DNA of 64,000 bases. It comes from Scytonema sp035967975. GTDB lineage: Bacteria; Cyanobacteriota; Cyanobacteriia; Cyanobacteriales; Nostocaceae. The notes below the pieces were generated by a model. The model did no database searches. It was not told the origin of the DNA and saw nothing but the letters and a program-made list of their open reading frames with translations. Position 1 is the first letter of the stretch. Each line of letters opens with the position of its first letter. A program made the translations under genes and the position numbers. Of this stretch, positions 60,546-64,000 are shown piece by piece. The stretch is taken from NCBI GenBank assembly GCA_035967975.1, contig JAWQFQ010000001.1, positions 62,001 through 126,000 on the forward strand, given 5' to 3'.

Positions 60546-63500
60546 ATGTCCGGGATGAGTACTCGTTGGAGTTGGCTCTTAGGTATTGCGATCGCTAGTG
60601 CGTATAGTCTCTCTGCAAATTGCGCGATCGCCCAACAGACACAACCATTGCTGATAGCTCAAATTACGCCGGATGCTACTTTACCCAATAATTCCATAGT
60701 CACACCCTCTGGCAACACTTTAAATATTACTGGCGGAACACAAACAGGAGCCAACCTGTTTCACAGCTTCCAAGAGTTCTCCGTTCCTACAGGTAGGGAA
60801 GCTGTCTTTAACAATGGGTTGGATATTCAGAACATTATTAGCCGTGTGACAGGTGGATCTGTCTCAACAATCGATGGGTTGATTCGTACCTTAGGCACAG
60901 CTAACTTGTTTCTAATCAATCCGAATGGGATTGTGTTTGGTCAAAATGCTAGTTTAAACGTCGGTGGTTCCTTTGTTGGAACAACAGCAAACGCGATTCA
61001 ATTTGGTAATGCTGGGATTTTCAGCGCCTCCAATCCGCAAGCCCCCTCCCCATTGCTGACAATCAATCCTTCAGCTTTACTATTTAACCAAATTGCTGCA
61101 TCTATCCAAAATCGCTCAACAGCACCAGCAGGGATAACTCCGACTGGTTTAGATTCAACTGGTTTGCGTGTTACAGATGGTGGAAGTCTGCTGCTGGTAG
61201 GTGGGGACATCAACATGGATGGAGGAAGATTGAATGCCTACGGTGGACGAGTCGAATTGGGAGGATTGGGTTCATCAGGGACAGTAGGATTACAGGTAAA
61301 TGGTAACAATTTGAGCCTAAGTTTTCCTGAGAACATTGCCCGTGGTTCAGTATCTCTAACCAATGGAGCCAACATCAATGTATCTGCAGCAGGAAGCGGT
61401 AGTATTGCAGTCAACGCTCGTGATATAGATCTGACAGGAGGAAGTCAACTCATTGCAGGCATAGGGCAAGGATTAGGGTCAGTTGACGCTGTTGCAGGAG
61501 ATATTACGCTGAATGCCACAGGGGAGATTAAAGTTGTAGGGAGCTATGTATCCAATGATGTGCAATCGCTCGCAGTGGGTAATGGTGGCAACATCAATAT
61601 TACGACTGGCTCACTTTCACTCACCGATTTTGCTCAAATCACTGCTAGCACCAGTGGGCAAGGCGATGCAGGCAGTGTATCAGTGCGAGCCTCCGATACT
61701 GTTTCGATGACAACTGCTGCCATTTTCAGCACAGTGGAAGCAGGAGGAGTAGGCAAAGGGGGAAATATCAACATCAACGCTGCAACACTATCACTCATTG
61801 ATAGTGCTCAACTGCTAACCATAGTTCGTGAAGCATCAGACAACGAGCCAGCCGGAAGAGGGGATGCAGGCAATGTCACTGTTAATGTTACAGGTAAAGT
61901 AGCGATCGCTGGAGTTAAGGACGGATTTGAAAATGGCATTTTCAGCCAGCTGAGAACGGGGGCAATAGGTAATGCGGGCAACATTACGATTTCTTCTGGC
62001 TCTTTATCTTTAACTGATAATGCTCAACTGAGTGCCAGCACCTCTGGACAAGGAAATGCAGGTAGCATATCAGTGCGAGCCGATGATTCAGTTGAGCTTG
62101 CAGGTGCTACCATTCTCAGCACAGTGGAAGCAGGAGGTGTGGGCAAAGGTGGCAACATCAACATTAACGCTGCAACACTGTCACTCATTGATGGCACTCA
62201 ACTGCTAACCATAGTTCGTGAAGCATCAGACAACGAGCCAGCAGGAAGAGGGGATGCAGGTAATATTACTGTTAATGTTACAGGTAAAGTAGCGATCGCT
62301 AGAGTCCAGGATGGAATCGCCAGTAGAATTAACAGCAAAGTGGGAACGGGGGCGACGGGCAATGGGGGGAACATCACGATTTCTTCTGGCTCCTTATCTT
62401 TAATCGATGGTGCTCAACTGATTACCAGCACCTATGGACAAGGGAATGCAGGTAATGTGTCGGTGAGAGCCAATGATTCTGTTGAGCTTTCAGGCGGTAA
62501 TATGACTGGTATTGTAAGCACTGTGGAATCAGGAGCAGTGGGCAATGGTGGCAATATCAATATCAGTGCTGCAACACTGTCTCTCAAAGATGATGCTCAA
62601 CTGCAAACCTTTGTTCGTGGAGCATCTGATACCCAGCCAGCCGGGAGGGGGAATGCAGGCAATGTTACTATTGATGTCACAGGTAAAGTGACGATTGCTG
62701 GGAGCAAGGATGGATTTCCTAGTGCGATTATCAGCGGTCTGGACACGGGAGCGACGGGTAATGGGGGCAACATTACTATTTCCTCTGGCTCCTTCTCTTT
62801 AACCGATGGTGCTGAAGTGAATGCCAGCATCTATGGACAAGGGAATGCAGGCAATGTATCGGTGCGAGCCAATGATTCTGTTGAGCTTGCAGGTGGTGCT
62901 ACCATCTCCAACGAGGTGGAATCAGAAGGTGTGGGCAAAGGGGGCAATATCAACATCAACGCTGCAACACTGTCACTCATTGATGGCGCTAGACTGGTTT
63001 CCAGCACTTCTGGGCGGGGTGATGGCGGTAATATCACCATTGATGCCCGCGATAGTGTTAAGTTTGATGGCACTGGCAGCAATCAAAATCCTACTGGTGC
63101 CTACAGCACAGTTGAAACAACTGGCGCAGGAAATGCAGGAAATATCACTTTGACAGTTGGTTCGTTATCTTTGAACAACGGCGGGCAACTCAGTGCCACG
63201 ACTAGTGGACAGGGTAATGCTGGTGATATCACGATTAATGCTCGTGATGCCATTACTTTCGATAGCACAGGCAACAATGAACGTTTTAGCGGCATCTTCA
63301 GTACAGTAGAAACTACTACTAACGTCGGCAAAGGGGGAAATATCCAAGTAAAATCTGGAACACTCTCCTTGTCCAATAATGCTTTCATTAATGCTGCGAC
63401 CAATGGACAGGGAGATGCTGGTAACATATTTGTGACTGTCAATGATGCTGTTTCCCTGACAAACTTCAGCCAAATTAGAGCGACTGTAGAGTCTGGAGGT

Positions 63501-64000
63501 GTTGGTAAAGCTGGCGATATTGATATAAAAGCTCGCTCTCTGTTGTTGACAGATGGCTCTCAAATCTCGTCAGTCCTTTTTCGACCATCAGGAAATTTAC
63601 CTGCGGCTCAAGGACGCGGGGGAAATATTCAAGTCACAACTTCTGATTCTGTTACCCTTTCTGGTAGCAGTACTACAGGATTTTCAAGTGGACTATTCAC
63701 AGATATAGATATAGAAGCAGTAGGAAATGCTGGTGATATTACAGTGAATACTGATAGATTTAGAGTTATAGATGGTGCCATTGTTACGGCAAGCACTGCT
63801 GGCTTTGGTGATGGTGGTAATATCACAATTAATGCCAATTCCTTGGAAGCTCTCAATGGTGGACAAGTGGTAACAGATACGTCTGGAAGCGGTAATGCTG
63901 GTGATATCACGATTAATGCTCGTGATGCCATTACTTTCGATAGCACAGGCAACAATGAACGTTTTAGCGGCATCTTCAGTGGAGTAGAAACTACTACTAA
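60546..64000 (+). CDS. Filamentous-haemagglutinin-type secreted adhesin (TpsA-like), 3' end outside window
   Basis: An ATG at 60546 with GGAGG upstream opens 1151 codons to the window edge. A signal peptide (LGIAIASAYSLSANCAIA) is followed by the haemagglutination-activity domain used for two-partner secretion: PDATLPNNSIVTPSGNTLNI, GANLFHSFQEFSVPTGREAV, NIISRVTGGSVSTIDGLIRT, LFLINPNGIVFGQNASLNVG. Then repeated parallel beta-helix units of about 110 residues follow (GSLSLTDxAQLxASTxGQGNAG, VSVRAxDSVELAG), some nearly identical in DNA. The product should be exported through a TpsB pore and sit on the cell surface. Short open frames on the other strand are shadows. Confidence 0.9.
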   Translation, partial: MSGMSTRWSWLLGIAIASAYSLSANCAIAQQTQPLLIAQITPDATLPNNSIVTPSGNTLNITGGTQTGANLFHSFQEFSVPTGREAVFNNGLDIQNIISRVTGGSVSTIDGLIRTLGTANLFLINPNGIVFGQNASLNVGGSFVGTTANAIQFGNAGIFSASNPQAPSPLLTINPSALLFNQIAASIQNRSTAPAGITPTGLDSTGLRVTDGGSLLLVGGDINMDGGRLNAYGGRVELGGLGSSGTVGLQVNGNNLSLSFPENIARGSVSLTNGANINVSAAGSGSIAVNARDIDLTGGSQLIAGIGQGLGSVDAVAGDITLNATGEIKVVGSYVSNDVQSLAVGNGGNINITTGSLSLTDFAQITASTSGQGDAGSVSVRASDTVSMTTAAIFSTVEAGGVGKGGNININAATLSLIDSAQLLTIVREASDNEPAGRGDAGNVTVNVTGKVAIAGVKDGFENGIFSQLRTGAIGNAGNITISSGSLSLTDNAQLSASTSGQGNAGSISVRADDSVELAGATILSTVEAGGVGKGGNININAATLSLIDGTQLLTIVREASDNEPAGRGDAGNITVNVTGKVAIARVQDGIASRINSKVGTGATGNGGNITISSGSLSLIDGAQLITSTYGQGNAGNVSVRANDSVELSGGNMTGIVSTVESGAVGNGGNINISAATLSLKDDAQLQTFVRGASDTQPAGRGNAGNVTIDVTGKVTIAGSKDGFPSAIISGLDTGATGNGGNITISSGSFSLTDGAEVNASIYGQGNAGNVSVRANDSVELAGGATISNEVESEGVGKGGNININAATLSLIDGARLVSSTSGRGDGGNITIDARDSVKFDGTGSNQNPTGAYSTVETTGAGNAGNITLTVGSLSLNNGGQLSATTSGQGNAGDITINARDAITFDSTGNNERFSGIFSTVETTTNVGKGGNIQVKSGTLSLSNNAFINAATNGQGDAGNIFVTVNDAVSLTNFSQIRATVESGGVGKAGDIDIKARSLLLTDGSQISSVLFRPSGNLPAAQGRGGNIQVTTSDSVTLSGSSTTGFSSGLFTDIDIEAVGNAGDITVNTDRFRVIDGAIVTASTAGFGDGGNITINANSLEALNGGQVVTDTSGSGNAGDITINARDAITFDSTGNNERFSGIFSGVETTT
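63223..63302 (+). repeat. Exact 80-bp repeat inside the adhesin gene, copy 1
   Basis: The DNA coding GDITINARDAITFDSTGNNE and RFSGIFS is repeated without change at 63899-63978, 676 bp further on. Confidence 0.85.

Noticed and set aside
62597..63973. Several minus-strand frames of 77-132 codons
   Set aside because: They are antisense to the repeated adhesin units and repeat with them.

Overview
The window reads as a piece of a large filamentous (heterocyst-type) cyanobacterial genome. The evidence is the very frequent HIP1 octamer GCGATCGC, a xisH/xisI pair, DUF1822, DUF4058 and Uma2 genes, many toxin-antitoxin remnants, and long TPR-CHAT proteins. One run of 100 N (22945-23044) marks a scaffold gap. 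No rRNA, tRNA or CRISPR array was seen.

Layout. 1-5.5 kb (minus strand): a molybdenum hydroxylase operon, paoA-paoB-paoC-like subunits, an XdhC-type cofactor chaperone, and a MobA/MocA-like nucleotidyltransferase cut by the window edge. 5.9-13 kb: a loose accessory stretch with a GNAT acetyltransferase, Uma2, CHAT and TetR relics, a coiled-coil protein, a TPR protein, DUF4058, a GFA-type gene without a normal start, and a TnpB-like RuvC nuclease with a divergent small ribbon-helix-helix gene.

13-55 kb is the striking part: a caspase-fold protease island. It holds a subtilisin-like protease (13.1 kb), a 1917-residue TPR-CHAT protein, a TPR-CHAT gene broken by the assembly gap, a 77-residue signal-peptide/CHAT-tail mini-gene, a 1417-residue TPR-CHAT, a cassette of putative regulator, DUF1822 and CHAT-CHASE2 genes, a 505-residue CHAT protein that has lost its catalytic histidine, a 1268-residue TPR-CHAT, and a Tat-type metacaspase (orthocaspase) with DUF4384. 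Almost all carry export signals. Nine copies of an apparently shared upstream element (T/C-T-GCATAYCC, then about 10-12 nt, then AGAAATATAAAT) precede eight of these genes or operons, which suggests one regulon. The island is littered with relics of the same families: CHAT tails, TPR N-termini, an S8 protease split by a 180-bp MITE, and a regulator fragment. Toxin-antitoxin modules sit between them (nucleotidyltransferase/XRE, DUF433/DUF5615, VapBC interrupted by HicBA, PIN/antitoxin, PrlF/YhaV), with DUF433 joined to a PEP-utilising fragment and a xisHI pair nearby.

55-64 kb returns to more ordinary genes: a DUF2157-like membrane protein, an aldose-epimerase-like protein, an exported cyclase-family protein, a small membrane protein, two TA-flanked MITEs (one next to a truncated xisI), and the first 1151 codons of a filamentous-haemagglutinin-type (TpsA-like) adhesin that runs off the right edge.

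All family names come from recognising motifs by eye. No database search was run.
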